Shown: positions 17,440 through 25,362, numbered from the stretch's first letter. The stretch is DNA of 64,000 bases from an uncultured Burkholderiales bacterium (GCA_903838355.1 CAILYC010000039.1:1-64000), one strand, 5' to 3'. Notes: generated by a model from the sequence alone, not told the origin. Numbers and translations are program-made.

Positions 17440-17510
17440 GCACCAATATGGATTTTTTATGGCACCAAAATGGATTGTTTATTTTTAGACGGCACCAAAA
17501 TAATATTTAT
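17440..17510. promoter_or_regulatory. Three NtrC-like binding repeats
   Basis: GCACCAATATGGATTTTTTAT (17440-17460), GCACCAAAATGGATTGTTTAT (17462-17482) and GCACCAAAATAATATTTAT (17492-17510) are direct repeats with 22- and 30-bp spacing. The NtrC consensus is TGCACC-N5-GGTGCA. The first two repeats match GCACC-N5-GG, and the third matches one half-site. They lie 98-168 bp upstream of the sigma-54 promoter, a normal distance for an enhancer-type activator site. Binding by NtrC is inferred, not shown. Confidence 0.6.
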
Positions 17511-17607
17511 GCAGGTATCTAGAAGAATATTTTGAGCTTGTTTCTCATCCTGTTCACACGAGTCTCGCACAAGACAGGGAGATCTATTTCATAACCTGAT
17601 AGGTCAC

Positions 17608-17623
17608 TGGCACATCAATTGCT
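17608..17623 (+). promoter_or_regulatory. Sigma-54 (RpoN) promoter
   Basis: TGGCACATCAATTGCT fits the -24/-12 consensus TGGCAC-N5-TTGCW exactly, with ten bases between the GG and GC elements. Transcription would start near 17634, about 110 bp before the binding-protein gene (17747), driving the plus-strand arm. Such promoters need an enhancer-binding activator, consistent with the NtrC-like repeats upstream. Confidence 0.75.
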
Positions 17624-17746
17624 AAACACTTGTGTGCGTTGAGTGGTTTGTTTTTTAAAGCCAAGCTTTGAAATCAGCACAAATGAATACACGATGTTTA
17701 TTTCATACGAATGCCAATTGTTCTCCTCTATTTAAAAGGAATTTTC

Positions 17747-18628
17747 ATGTTTTTACGTTCAGTCAAATCCAGTGCGTCTCAATCCAGTTCCCATGATTGG
17801 AAAAGAAAAATTGTCAAGCTCACAGGCTTTGGCGTCTTGGCTTCAGTGCTGACTGTTGCTCAATTGCATATCGTCCTAGCGGCGAGCTTGGATGAAGTCA
17901 AATCTCGTGGCTACATAGCCGTTGCCACAGAAGACGATTTCAAGCCCTTTGAGTTTGTGGAGAATGGCACCCCCACAGGGTTTGATACCGAGTTACTCGG
18001 TTTGGTTAAGAAAAAAATGTCCATCGATATCAAGCAAGACATCATGCCTTGGCCTGGTATTTTGCCCGGTGTTACCACCGGTAAATATGAAGCAGCGGTC
18101 ACAGCTGTTTTGGTGACAACTGAGCGCAAAGGCACTTTTGATTTCACCACGCCTGTGGCCGAGTCGACCACCTACTTCGCAACCAAAAAGGGCTCGAGCG
18201 TCAAGTCAGTTGATGATTTGGTGGGCAAAGTGGTCGGTGCTCAAACGGGAAGTGCGATGTTGGGCGACTTGAAAGCGCTCGACAGTGATTTAAAAAAGAA
18301 ACACGGTGGCAATGGAATTAAAGAAATTGTCGAGTATCAGTCTTATCCTGAAGCTTACCAAGATGTGGGCAATGGTCGACTCGACGCAGTGGCCAATACA
18401 CAAATCAATTTGAATTCATTGATTCAAACCCGGCCCGACATGTTTGTATTGGGTGCTAAGGTGGGTTCACCAGTCTACATTGCCTGGGCTTTGAAGAAAG
18501 GCAACACTGGGGTCCTCCAACTCTTGAATGGTGCGTTGTTGGATATTCGCAAGAGCGGCGCCATGTATCAATTGCAAAAGAAATGGTTTGGTGCAACATT
18601 TGAATCCATGCCCCAGTCTGTCAATTGA
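17747..18628 (+). CDS. Polar amino-acid-type ABC transporter, periplasmic binding protein
   Basis: A 293-residue solute-binding protein of the SBP_bac_3 family. A basic N-terminus with a hydrophobic stretch ending VLA-ASLDE (about residues 21-45) forms the signal peptide. The mature protein opens with the family pattern IAVATEDDFKPFEF and GTPTGFDTELLGLV, and continues with DFTTPVAESTTYFA and GAQTGSAM. The ATG at 17747 is chosen because AAAGGA precedes it at the right spacing; an upstream in-frame ATG at 17711 would add 12 atypical residues. It is first in a transporter operon under the sigma-54 promoter. Ligand unknown; the operon context suggests an amino-acid-like or ureide nitrogen compound. 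Confidence 0.9.
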   Translation: MFLRSVKSSASQSSSHDWKRKIVKLTGFGVLASVLTVAQLHIVLAASLDEVKSRGYIAVATEDDFKPFEFVENGTPTGFDTELLGLVKKKMSIDIKQDIMPWPGILPGVTTGKYEAAVTAVLVTTERKGTFDFTTPVAESTTYFATKKGSSVKSVDDLVGKVVGAQTGSAMLGDLKALDSDLKKKHGGNGIKEIVEYQSYPEAYQDVGNGRLDAVANTQINLNSLIQTRPDMFVLGAKVGSPVYIAWALKKGNTGVLQLLNGALLDIRKSGAMYQLQKKWFGATFESMPQSVN

Positions 18629-18643
18629 TCTGAGAGATCTTTA

Positions 18644-19288
18644 GTGAATGCCAATGATTATTTCAGTATTTTGCAAGGGGCTCTATTAACGGTGTCCTTG
18701 TCAATTGTTAGTTTAATCATTGGTATCCCCCTGGGTCTTGGTTTGGCACTGATTCGTTGGGCCAAGCTCCCTTTGTTAAAAGACCTCGCCCATGTCTATG
18801 TCAATTTGATTCGGTCTTGTCCCACTGTGACGCTGGTGTTGTTGATTTATTACGCACTGCCTGAGTTTGGTGTTTCTTTGAATCCTTTGCCAGCGGCGGT
18901 TTTGGCGCTCACCTTGAGCACCACTGCGTTCAATTGTGAGGTTTGGCGAAGTGCCTTGGTCGAGTTTCCCAAAGATCAGCTCGATGCAGCTTATGCCTTG
19001 GGATTGAACCAAATCAATCGTATGCGATTGATTGTGTTTCCGCAAATTTGGCGAGCAAGTTTGCCTGGCCTCTTTAACGAAATAACGCTTCAGATCAAAT
19101 CCACCCCAGCCGTTGCAGTTATCGGCATTGTTGAGATCACCCGCGCAGCTTTGCGGGTGGGCTCCAATACTTACGAGCCTTTGCCTCCCTTTATTTTTGC
19201 TTTGTTGATCTACAGTGCCATTGTCTTTGTCTTTTTGAAGCTTCAAAAGTATTTTGAGCTTCAAATGAAAGAAAAAGGCTACCTCTGA
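18644..19288 (+). CDS. Amino-acid-type ABC transporter permease (first)
   Basis: Inner-membrane permease of the HisM/GlnP family, 214 residues with about five transmembrane segments (VSLIIGIPLGLGLALI, VTLVLLIYYALPEFG, FIFALLIYSAIVFVFL among them). The cytoplasmic EAA-loop equivalent, DAAYALGLNQINRMRLIVFP, is present and should contact the ATPase. The start is a GTG at 18644, 15 bp after the binding-protein stop. The stop overlaps the second permease's ATG by one base (TGATG), so the two are coupled and probably form a heterodimer. Confidence 0.88.
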   Translation: MNANDYFSILQGALLTVSLSIVSLIIGIPLGLGLALIRWAKLPLLKDLAHVYVNLIRSCPTVTLVLLIYYALPEFGVSLNPLPAAVLALTLSTTAFNCEVWRSALVEFPKDQLDAAYALGLNQINRMRLIVFPQIWRASLPGLFNEITLQIKSTPAVAVIGIVEITRAALRVGSNTYEPLPPFIFALLIYSAIVFVFLKLQKYFELQMKEKGYL

Positions 19289-19944
19289 TGAATGATTTCG
19301 CCATCATTTGGTCGCACCGAGACTCGGTTTGGGTGGGGCTGCTCAATACCCTGGTTTTGATTGTGTTGTCGGGTGCGATATCCATTGCCGTTGGATTGTT
19401 GCTGACACCTGTGCTGGTCGGCTCCCACAAGATGCTGGCCAAGATGGTTCAGTTTTATGTCGATGCAATGCGATGCGTGCCTTTTTTACTGTTTGTGTAT
19501 TTGATCTATTTTGGTCTTCCTAGCGCGGGACTGAGGTTGTCCAATTGGGCTGCAGGAGCGTTGGCTTTGGTGCTCTACAACTCTGCCTATATGGCTGAAC
19601 TTCTCAGAGGTGCTTGGCTGGAATTGCCGGCCTCCATTTTGGATTCGGGCCGATCATTTGGTTTCACAGGTTGGGGTTTACTTCGCCACATCATGGTGAC
19701 ACCCATGTTGATCAGGGCCTTGCCCATGATCGGCAACCAGTTGATCCAGATTTTGAAAGACAGCGCGTTCTTGACGGTGATTGCTGTGAAGGAGCTGACT
19801 CATGAACTCAATGGTATTCAGTCGACTTATTTTATTCCCTTTGCCTCTTTTATTACCGCTTTGATCTTGTATTGGATCGTTTGCATGGTGATGGAAACGA
19901 TGATGGGTTCATTTGAGCAATTCGCCGCTTCACGCAGGCCTTAA
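19288..19944 (+). CDS. Amino-acid-type ABC transporter permease (second)
   Basis: A 218-residue paralogue of the preceding permease. It has a similar hydrophobic pattern (LNTLVLIVLSGAISIAVGLLL, FLLFVYLIYFGLP, FITALILYWIVCMVM) and an EAA-type loop, DSGRSFGFTGWGLLRHIMVTP. Its start overlaps the upstream stop by one base. Together with its neighbour it would form the transmembrane channel served by the ATPase at 19968. Confidence 0.88.
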   Translation: MNDFAIIWSHRDSVWVGLLNTLVLIVLSGAISIAVGLLLTPVLVGSHKMLAKMVQFYVDAMRCVPFLLFVYLIYFGLPSAGLRLSNWAAGALALVLYNSAYMAELLRGAWLELPASILDSGRSFGFTGWGLLRHIMVTPMLIRALPMIGNQLIQILKDSAFLTVIAVKELTHELNGIQSTYFIPFASFITALILYWIVCMVMETMMGSFEQFAASRRP

Positions 19945-19967
19945 AGCACAACTCCTGAGGATTGTCC

Positions 19968-20765
19968 ATGCAAGAGAAAACGCTCACTCCTGAATTGGTT
20001 TTGCAAATCAATGGTGTATCCAAAAATTTTTCAGGCAAAAATGTCTTGTCAGATGTATCTCTTCAGGTCAAAAAAGGCGAGACCGTCTGTTTACTTGGCC
20101 CATCGGGCTGTGGAAAGTCCACATTGCTCAGGTGCATCAATTGGCTGGAAGTGCCCGATGCTGGTAGTATTCATGTGGCCGGTGTTCGCATGGGTGTCAA
20201 AGACAATGGTGTCGTTAAAATGAGCGATCACGATCTCTCGGAAATGCGCTCGCGCATTGGTATGGTGTTTCAAAGTTTTGCCCTCTGGCCCCATTTGAAT
20301 GTTTTAGACAACGTGATGTTGTCCCCCATTCATGTGCAAAAACGCGATAAAAAGACGGTGCGTGAAGAGGCACTCAACGTCTTGCAAAGGGTGGGACTGG
20401 AGGAGCATTGCCAGCAATTCCCAGCCAAGTTATCTGGTGGGCAAAAGCAACGAGTGGGCATTGCTCGGGCCTTGGCCATGAAGCCACAGGTGCTTCTCTT
20501 GGACGAACCCACCAGTGCGCTCGACCCCATGCTGGTGGGCGAAGTGTTGTCGGTTATTCAGTCTTTGGCTCTTGAACAAGTCACCATGGTCATCGTCACC
20601 CATGAAATGCAATTTGCCAAACAAGTCTCCAATCGGGTTGTTTTCATGGACCAAGGTCAAGTCGTTGAGTCGGCCGATCCGGAGCGGTTTTTCAATCACC
20701 CACAAACAGAAAAAGCCCAAAAGTTTTTATCCCGTTTCCATGGTCTGGGTCACCCAATTCATTGA
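19968..20765 (+). CDS. Amino-acid-type ABC transporter ATPase
   Basis: A 265-residue cytoplasmic ATPase of the GlnQ/HisP class. It has Walker A GPSGCGKST, Q-loop MVFQSFALWPHLNVLDNV, signature LSGGQKQRVGIARAL, Walker B VLLLDEPTSALDP and the switch histidine in IVTHEM. The start is the ATG at 19968 with CTGAGG upstream; an in-frame TTG at 19962 is less likely. It completes a standard binding-protein/two-permease/ATPase importer and is followed 38 bp later by hpxX, tying uptake directly to the amidase step. Confidence 0.92.
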   Translation: MQEKTLTPELVLQINGVSKNFSGKNVLSDVSLQVKKGETVCLLGPSGCGKSTLLRCINWLEVPDAGSIHVAGVRMGVKDNGVVKMSDHDLSEMRSRIGMVFQSFALWPHLNVLDNVMLSPIHVQKRDKKTVREEALNVLQRVGLEEHCQQFPAKLSGGQKQRVGIARALAMKPQVLLLDEPTSALDPMLVGEVLSVIQSLALEQVTMVIVTHEMQFAKQVSNRVVFMDQGQVVESADPERFFNHPQTEKAQKFLSRFHGLGHPIH

Positions 20766-20803
20766 GTTGATTGTGTTCAATTCGTCACCAATAGGAGTCA
20801 TCG

Positions 20804-21019
20804 ATGACTGTGTCCATGAAAAATTATGTGAGTGTGGTCTCTGAAACCATTGATTTGCAACTCGATGCGTCTCAGATTGAGCGTGTCGCCATGCATTTGG
20901 AGCGCACCAAGCTCATGTGCAAAGAATTGATGGATTTGGATTTTTCACCAGAATGTGAATTGGTCGAAATTTATGTTCCTGCCCCTTACCCCGTGCAATT
21001 GCCCAATCGGACATTGTGA
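20804..21019 (+). CDS. hpxX: HpxX/AtzG-like small subunit (DUF4089)
   Basis: A 71-residue protein of the DUF4089 family, related to GatC. In cyanuric acid catabolism the homologue AtzG forms a tight complex with the amidase AtzE and is needed for it. In the Klebsiella hpx purine operon the equivalent pair is HpxX and HpxY. The helix-rich sequence LDASQIERVAMHLERTKLMCKELMD and the ending YVPAPYPVQ, rich in Pro and Tyr, fit the family. An AGGAG site precedes the ATG at 20804 by the usual distance. The amidase gene follows 33 bp later, as expected for a two-subunit enzyme. Confidence 0.85.
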   Translation: MTVSMKNYVSVVSETIDLQLDASQIERVAMHLERTKLMCKELMDLDFSPECELVEIYVPAPYPVQLPNRTL

Positions 21020-21052
21020 AGAGCACCTTTTTCTTTTGAGCACATTGTCCTG

Positions 21053-22402
21053 ATGAAACACACCATCCGCGATCGCATAGAGCAACAGATCCTAACAATA
21101 GAACGCCTCGATCCTGCTGTCAACGCATTCACGTTCAGAAGCTTTGAGCGAGCGCGTCTTGAAGCAGACCGTGCTGACGCCTTGATCAACAGTGGCGTGC
21201 CCAACTCACCTTTGTGCGGTGTGGGCTATGGCGTCAAGAATTTGTTTGATGTTCAAGGTGTTACCACCTTGGCGGGTTCCAAAATTCTGGCCCAATCGCC
21301 ACCGGCTTCAAGCGATGCCGTCTTGGTTGAACGTCTTCATCTGGCGGGCGCCATTATGCTTGGTTGCCTCAATATGGATGAGTTTGCCTATGGCTTTACC
21401 ACGGAGAACTCGCACTTCGGGCCCACGCGCAACCCGCATCGGCTCTCTTGCATTGCTGGAGGCTCCTCGGGTGGCTCTGGCGCGAGCGTTGCCGCTGGCA
21501 TGCTCCCTTTTAGCCTGGGCTCCGACACCAATGGCTCGATCCGTGTACCCGCTTCCCTTTGCGGAGTCTGGGGGATCAAGCCCACCTTTGGTCGGCTCTC
21601 GAGGCGCGGAACCTACCCATTTGTCAACAGCATTGACCATTTGGGCGTGTTGGCCAACAGTGTTGAATTGCTCAGTGCCAGTTATGACGCCATTCAAGGC
21701 CCCGACCCCTTAGATCCTGGGTGTGCGGCCGAGTCCATTCATGAAACTTTTACCAGTCACAAGCTTGGAATCGAAGGGCTGCGCATTGGCATTTTGGGGG
21801 GCTATTTTTCCGATCACGCATTGGTAGATGCTCACTCTTCGGTTGAAATGGTCGCCAAAGTTTTGGGCGCCTGTCAGACCGTGACATGGCCGGATGCCAC
21901 CCTGGCCCGGGCCGCGGCATTTGTGACCACCGCCAGTGAGGGGGGTATTTTGCATTTGGAAGAACTCAAACGTCAAGCCGATGAGTTTGAGCCTTTATCG
22001 GTAGACCGCTTCTTGGCCGGTGCTTTGCAGCCTGTAGAGTGGTATCTGAAAGCACAGCGATTCCGACGACTTTACCGGCAAAAGGTCAATGACTTGTTCA
22101 AGGACTGGGATATTTTAATTTGTCCTGCCACCCCAGTGCCAGCCATAGAAATTGGCACCGAATGGCTAGAAATAAACGGGCATAAGTTGCCTGCGCGTGC
22201 TGCGATGGGGATATTGACGCAGCCCATTTCCTATGCGGGTTGTCCTGTGGTCGCAGCCCCGGTTTGGCCGGACTCAGGAGAGGGTTTGCCCTTGGGTGTG
22301 CAGATTATCGCTGCGCCTTGGCGCGAGGATTTGGCCTTGAGGGTGGCGCATGTTTTGCAAGTGTCAGGGGTGTGTCGTGTGAAGTTGCCTGTTTTGAATT
22401 GA
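21053..22402 (+). CDS. hpxY: AtzE/HpxY-family amidase
   Basis: Amidase-signature enzyme of 449 residues. The Ser-cisSer-Lys triad is visible: Lys62 in GVGYGVKN, Ser138 in AGGSSGGSG and Ser162 in GSDTNGSIRVP. It is closest in pattern to the AtzE family (1-carboxybiuret hydrolase) and HpxY of the oxalurate branch of purine breakdown, and its partner subunit gene (DUF4089) sits directly upstream. Expected chemistry is hydrolysis of a carbamoyl- or carboxy-urea-type amide to release ammonia and carbon dioxide or a smaller acid. It ends the plus arm and is convergent with the MocA-like gene, the stops being 16 bp apart. Confidence 0.88.
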   Translation: MKHTIRDRIEQQILTIERLDPAVNAFTFRSFERARLEADRADALINSGVPNSPLCGVGYGVKNLFDVQGVTTLAGSKILAQSPPASSDAVLVERLHLAGAIMLGCLNMDEFAYGFTTENSHFGPTRNPHRLSCIAGGSSGGSGASVAAGMLPFSLGSDTNGSIRVPASLCGVWGIKPTFGRLSRRGTYPFVNSIDHLGVLANSVELLSASYDAIQGPDPLDPGCAAESIHETFTSHKLGIEGLRIGILGGYFSDHALVDAHSSVEMVAKVLGACQTVTWPDATLARAAAFVTTASEGGILHLEELKRQADEFEPLSVDRFLAGALQPVEWYLKAQRFRRLYRQKVNDLFKDWDILICPATPVPAIEIGTEWLEINGHKLPARAAMGILTQPISYAGCPVVAAPVWPDSGEGLPLGVQIIAAPWREDLALRVAHVLQVSGVCRVKLPVLN

Positions 22403-22418
22403 ACTCGGACATGGTTGT

Positions 22419-23051
22419 TTATCCCAAGCTCAGAGTCGGCCAAGTCAGTTCAATACCCGTGCGCTCTTTGAACGCCACCACATCCTCAGGTGTATCGAGG
22501 TCGGTGGCGTAATGGTCGTTGTCACACTCGAGGACCATCACTTCCTCTTCGTGCAAACGTCTCCATTCTTTGACACCCATATCGCTGGAGCATGCCAGAA
22601 TGTTTTCTCGGGCTTTGCCACTGAGCAACACGGGGTTGCCGGGTTGGCCTTTTACCCTTGGGTAAACCACCGAGATTGACTTGGCGCATTGATCGTAGAA
22701 ATGGATGAGCTCAGCGATGTCTGATGTTTCTATCAAGGGCTGGTCAGCCAAAGCCATGATGATCGCATCATGGGTGGGCATGAGGTGCAAAAGACCCAGG
22801 CGTTGTGATGAGACTTGACCGAGGTTGGGTTCTGGATTATCGATGAAGGTGACTGGACAATTCTTTAGGGCTGCTCTCACTTCCTTGGCGTAATGGCCTA
22901 CCACCACCACCAGATCGTGGACCCCAGCATCCAAGAGCGCCTGGGTGGTTCGAACAATCAAGGCTTTTCCATCAATTTCCAGCAAGCATTTGGGCTTGTA
23001 GCCCATTCGTGAAGCAGAGCCCGCGGCTTGAAGAACAGCACCAAGTTGCAT
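22419..23051 (-). CDS. MocA-like molybdenum cofactor nucleotidyltransferase
   Basis: A 210-residue NTP-transferase-fold protein. The nucleotide-binding signature LQAAGSASRMGYKPK (residues 7-21), the metal-site motif ALADQPLI and the MocA-type GNPVLLS are all present. MocA-type enzymes add CMP to molybdopterin to give the MCD cofactor used by CoxL-type hydroxylases. Because a molybdenum hydroxylase lies in the same cluster, maturation of that enzyme is the obvious role, although the gene is on the opposite strand from the plus arm and far from the hydroxylase genes. Other nucleotidyltransferases of this fold cannot be excluded. Confidence 0.78.
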   Translation of the reverse strand: MQLGAVLQAAGSASRMGYKPKCLLEIDGKALIVRTTQALLDAGVHDLVVVVGHYAKEVRAALKNCPVTFIDNPEPNLGQVSSQRLGLLHLMPTHDAIIMALADQPLIETSDIAELIHFYDQCAKSISVVYPRVKGQPGNPVLLSGKARENILACSSDMGVKEWRRLHEEEVMVLECDNDHYATDLDTPEDVVAFKERTGIELTWPTLSLG

Positions 23052-23096
23052 GGGGAGTGGATGCGTGCGGTTAAATTTTAAGGTTCAGTGGGCGGT

Positions 23097-24086
23097 TTAG
23101 TCGGCTGAAATCTTAGCGGCACTGACCACAGACCGCCAGCGGACCACCTCTTTTTTGACCAAGTCGGCCAAGGCCTGGGGGGTGCTGGTTTCCACTTCTG
23201 CGCCTTGGTCTTCAATTTTCTTTTCATTGGCCTTTTCGCTGAGCACCTCATTGAGCTCTTTGTTCAAGCGCTCAATTACCACTTTGGGTGTTTTGGCGGG
23301 TGCAAACAGTCCATACCACTGACTGATGTTGACATTGGGAACACCCAGTTCTGTGAGTGTGGGAATTTCTGGCATGACAGACGAGCGTTTTTCGCCGGCG
23401 ATGGCCAATGCGCGCAGTTTGCCTGCCTTGACCTGCGGGTAAGCCGTGAAGAGACTGGGGAACATGACCTGGGTTGTGCCGCCAATGGTGTCCACCACCG
23501 CAGGTGCTGAGCCTTTGTAGGGAATGTGCACCAAGTCAACGCCAGTGGAGAGTTTGAAGAGCTCACCAGCCAAATGCGGCGCAGTGCCTTTGCCCGCTGA
23601 TGCGTAACTCATGGTGCCCGGTTTTGAATTGATGAGGGCAATGAGCTCCTTGGGGGTTTTGACATTCAAGCCCATGGTGGTGACCAGCAAAGTGGGTGAA
23701 TTCGCAACAAGTCCAATGGCTTCAAAATCTGTCGACGGATCGTATTTCAGTTTTTGCAAGGCTGGGTTGATGCCATGGGTGGCAATGTAGCCAAAAAGAA
23801 TGGTGTGGCCGTCGGGTGTGGCGCGAGCGACAAACTCACAAGCAATGGCGCCATTGGCTCCCGCGCGGTTGTCCACCACCACCGATTGTCCAAGCCGTGT
23901 AGACAAGCCTTGGGCAATGATTCGAGCCATGGCGTCATTGGCTCCTCCTGGGGCGGTGGGTACGACGATCGTCAAGGTTTTAGAAGGAAAGCTCTGCGCG
24001 AATGTGTAGGAGCACAGGCAGCCCAATCCCGCCATGAAGGCCAAGGCAAGGGAGGTTTTAAGAAATACTCTTGTGCTGGATATCAT
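23097..24086 (-). CDS. Bug-family (TctC-type) periplasmic solute receptor
   Basis: A 329-residue tripartite-tricarboxylate-type receptor. It starts with a signal peptide (FLKTSLALAFMAGLGCLCSYTFAQ), followed by the family opening FPSKTLTIVVPTAPGGANDAMARIIAQGL. Further landmarks are VVDNRAGANGAIA, PDGHTILFGYIATHG, SAGKGTAPHLAGELF and VHIPYKGSAPAV. No TctA/TctB membrane genes are nearby, which is normal for the expanded orphan Bug set of Burkholderiales. The ATG at 24086 is used; a TTG at 24095 would add three residues. It lies 45 bp downstream of mocA on the same strand but is divergent from the dehydrogenase at 24395. Confidence 0.88.
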   Translation of the reverse strand: MISSTRVFLKTSLALAFMAGLGCLCSYTFAQSFPSKTLTIVVPTAPGGANDAMARIIAQGLSTRLGQSVVVDNRAGANGAIACEFVARATPDGHTILFGYIATHGINPALQKLKYDPSTDFEAIGLVANSPTLLVTTMGLNVKTPKELIALINSKPGTMSYASAGKGTAPHLAGELFKLSTGVDLVHIPYKGSAPAVVDTIGGTTQVMFPSLFTAYPQVKAGKLRALAIAGEKRSSVMPEIPTLTELGVPNVNISQWYGLFAPAKTPKVVIERLNKELNEVLSEKANEKKIEDQGAEVETSTPQALADLVKKEVVRWRSVVSAAKISAD

Positions 24087-24148
24087 AAAGGGCAATCTCG
24101 GTTAAATCGAAGAGGGATTTGTTGTTGGGCGTGAGGGTGCTCAACGCA

Positions 24149-24188
24149 GTTATGGCGTTATGGCGTTGTGGCGTTGTGGCGTTGTGGT
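24149..24188. repeat. Five tandem copies of an 8-bp repeat
   Basis: GTTATGGC twice, GTTGTGGC twice and GTTGTGGT form a contiguous 40-bp tract. It lies 63 bp upstream of the Bug receptor gene (minus strand) and about 207 bp before the dehydrogenase gene (plus strand), inside the only promoter space available to both. The unit is not a multiple of three and lies outside any gene. Confidence 0.85.
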
Positions 24189-24240
24189 CAAGACACATTA
24201 CTGCAATTTTACTCCCTCGACAATTGTATGCGCGATCCTT

Positions 24241-24292
24241 CGAGCCGTTTTTCCAGGGCTCGCACTGCCACGTGCACAAGTGTTGACGTGGC
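24241..24292. promoter_or_regulatory. Nested inverted repeats in the divergent promoter region
   Basis: Two perfect inverted repeats lie next to each other: CGAGCC-N10-GGCTCG (24241-24262) and GCCACGT-N12-ACGTGGC (24267-24292). The second is typical in size for a dimeric regulator's operator. They sit between the 8-bp repeat tract and the dehydrogenase start. No regulator gene is adjacent. Function inferred. Confidence 0.4.
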
Positions 24293-24394
24293 TCATAAGG
24301 GTAAGCCACAAGCGCTCCCCATGCCGAAGTGGATATGATTTTTAAATGGCGAGGAAATCAATCAATGAGTGAAATTTTGACACAGAGGTTTTGA

Positions 24395-25279
24395 ATGATA
24401 TTTGGATTAATTGGTTTGGGACGCATGGGGCAAGCCGTGGTGCATCGTCTTCAGTCTCAGGGTTTTGATGAGATCTTGGTTTGGGATAAAAATGCCCAGC
24501 GCATGGGCGCCGCCAAGCAAATGGGGGTGATGGTGGCCGAGAACGCTGAGGAGGTGGCGCAAAAGGCCTCCATGATCATGTCTCTCATCAACGATGATGC
24601 AGGCGCCAAGAGTTTGTACCTCGGTCCACAAGGGCTCTTGCAAGCTTCGGTCGAAGGTAAATTGTTTATCGAGTCGAGCACCCTGCAGCCGCAGACCGTG
24701 CGCGAATTGAGTGTTCGTGTGCAAGAAATGGGCGCACAACTCATTGGTGCGCCCATCATGGGGACCATACCGACCGTGAAAGCGGGTTTGGTGTTCATCC
24801 CCGCTGGCGGGCGTTTGCAAGACATTGAGCGGGCCCAACCAGTTTTGAGTGCTTTGAGCATGTCAGTCAAGCACATGGGGGCTGTCGGCAGTGGGCACGC
24901 CATCAAATTGGTCTCCAATTTGACGATGGCGGCTTATATTCAGTCTTTGTCCGAAGGTCTGGCCATGGGTTTGGGTGAGGGCTTGGAGATGGAGCAAATG
25001 TTGGAGGTGCTCGCCATGTCACCGACGGCCAATGCGTGGTTGAAAAATAAAAAGAATGTGCTTTTGGGTCATTCAGAAGAGACGACCCTAGATATCAACA
25101 ATTTGCGCAAAGACATGATCAATGTGGTGGCCTGTGGCTCTGCAGTGGGTGTTCCTATGGGGTTGTCAAGTGCCCTCGTGTCCAATCTGTCGGGTGCGGT
25201 GGCGGGTGGTGCTGGGCAAGAAGACATTGCCCATTTGCCTCAATTTTTCATTGAGAAGATGGTACAAAACCCAGCTTGA
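24395..25279 (+). CDS. NAD(P)-dependent beta-hydroxyacid dehydrogenase (3-HIBADH/GarR family)
   Basis: A 294-residue oxidoreductase of the beta-hydroxyacid dehydrogenase family, which includes 3-hydroxyisobutyrate dehydrogenase and tartronate semialdehyde reductase. The Rossmann motif GLIGLGRMGQAV begins at residue 4, the substrate loop reads GAPIMGTIPTVKAG and the catalytic lysine is Lys171 in GSGHAIKLVSNL. Length is typical. An AGAGG site precedes the ATG. It is a single-gene unit ending in a strong terminator at 25363. A HpcH/HpaI aldolase gene lies 1.8 kb downstream, so a GarL/GarR-like pairing is possible but unproven. Confidence 0.88.
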   Translation: MIFGLIGLGRMGQAVVHRLQSQGFDEILVWDKNAQRMGAAKQMGVMVAENAEEVAQKASMIMSLINDDAGAKSLYLGPQGLLQASVEGKLFIESSTLQPQTVRELSVRVQEMGAQLIGAPIMGTIPTVKAGLVFIPAGGRLQDIERAQPVLSALSMSVKHMGAVGSGHAIKLVSNLTMAAYIQSLSEGLAMGLGEGLEMEQMLEVLAMSPTANAWLKNKKNVLLGHSEETTLDINNLRKDMINVVACGSAVGVPMGLSSALVSNLSGAVAGGAGQEDIAHLPQFFIEKMVQNPA

Positions 25280-25362
25280 ACGCATTTTTCTTCTGCTCTA
25301 CAGCGTGAGCAATCCGCCTCAACGGTCTGGGCGTTAAACCCAAATTCACAAAAAGTATAAAT

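Larger units (their letters stand above)
17228..17746. promoter_or_regulatory. Divergent control region of the heterocycle/ureide cluster
   Basis: This gap of about 520 bp separates the two outward-reading arms and contains no gene. It holds four copies of CCAATG (17310-17327 in tandem, and 17337-17342), three GCACCAA-type direct repeats (17440-17510) and a sigma-54 promoter facing the plus arm (17608-17623). For the minus arm only a weak sigma-54-like match is seen near 17255-17272. The sequence is notably AT-rich between 17400 and 17560. No transcription factor gene adjoins it, so a global regulator is the likely controller. Confidence 0.65.

Noticed and set aside
24149-24188. CRISPR-like repeat array
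   Set aside because: The units are 8 bp and contiguous, with no spacers and no cas genes in the window. The repeats at 63561-63697 fail for the same reasons.
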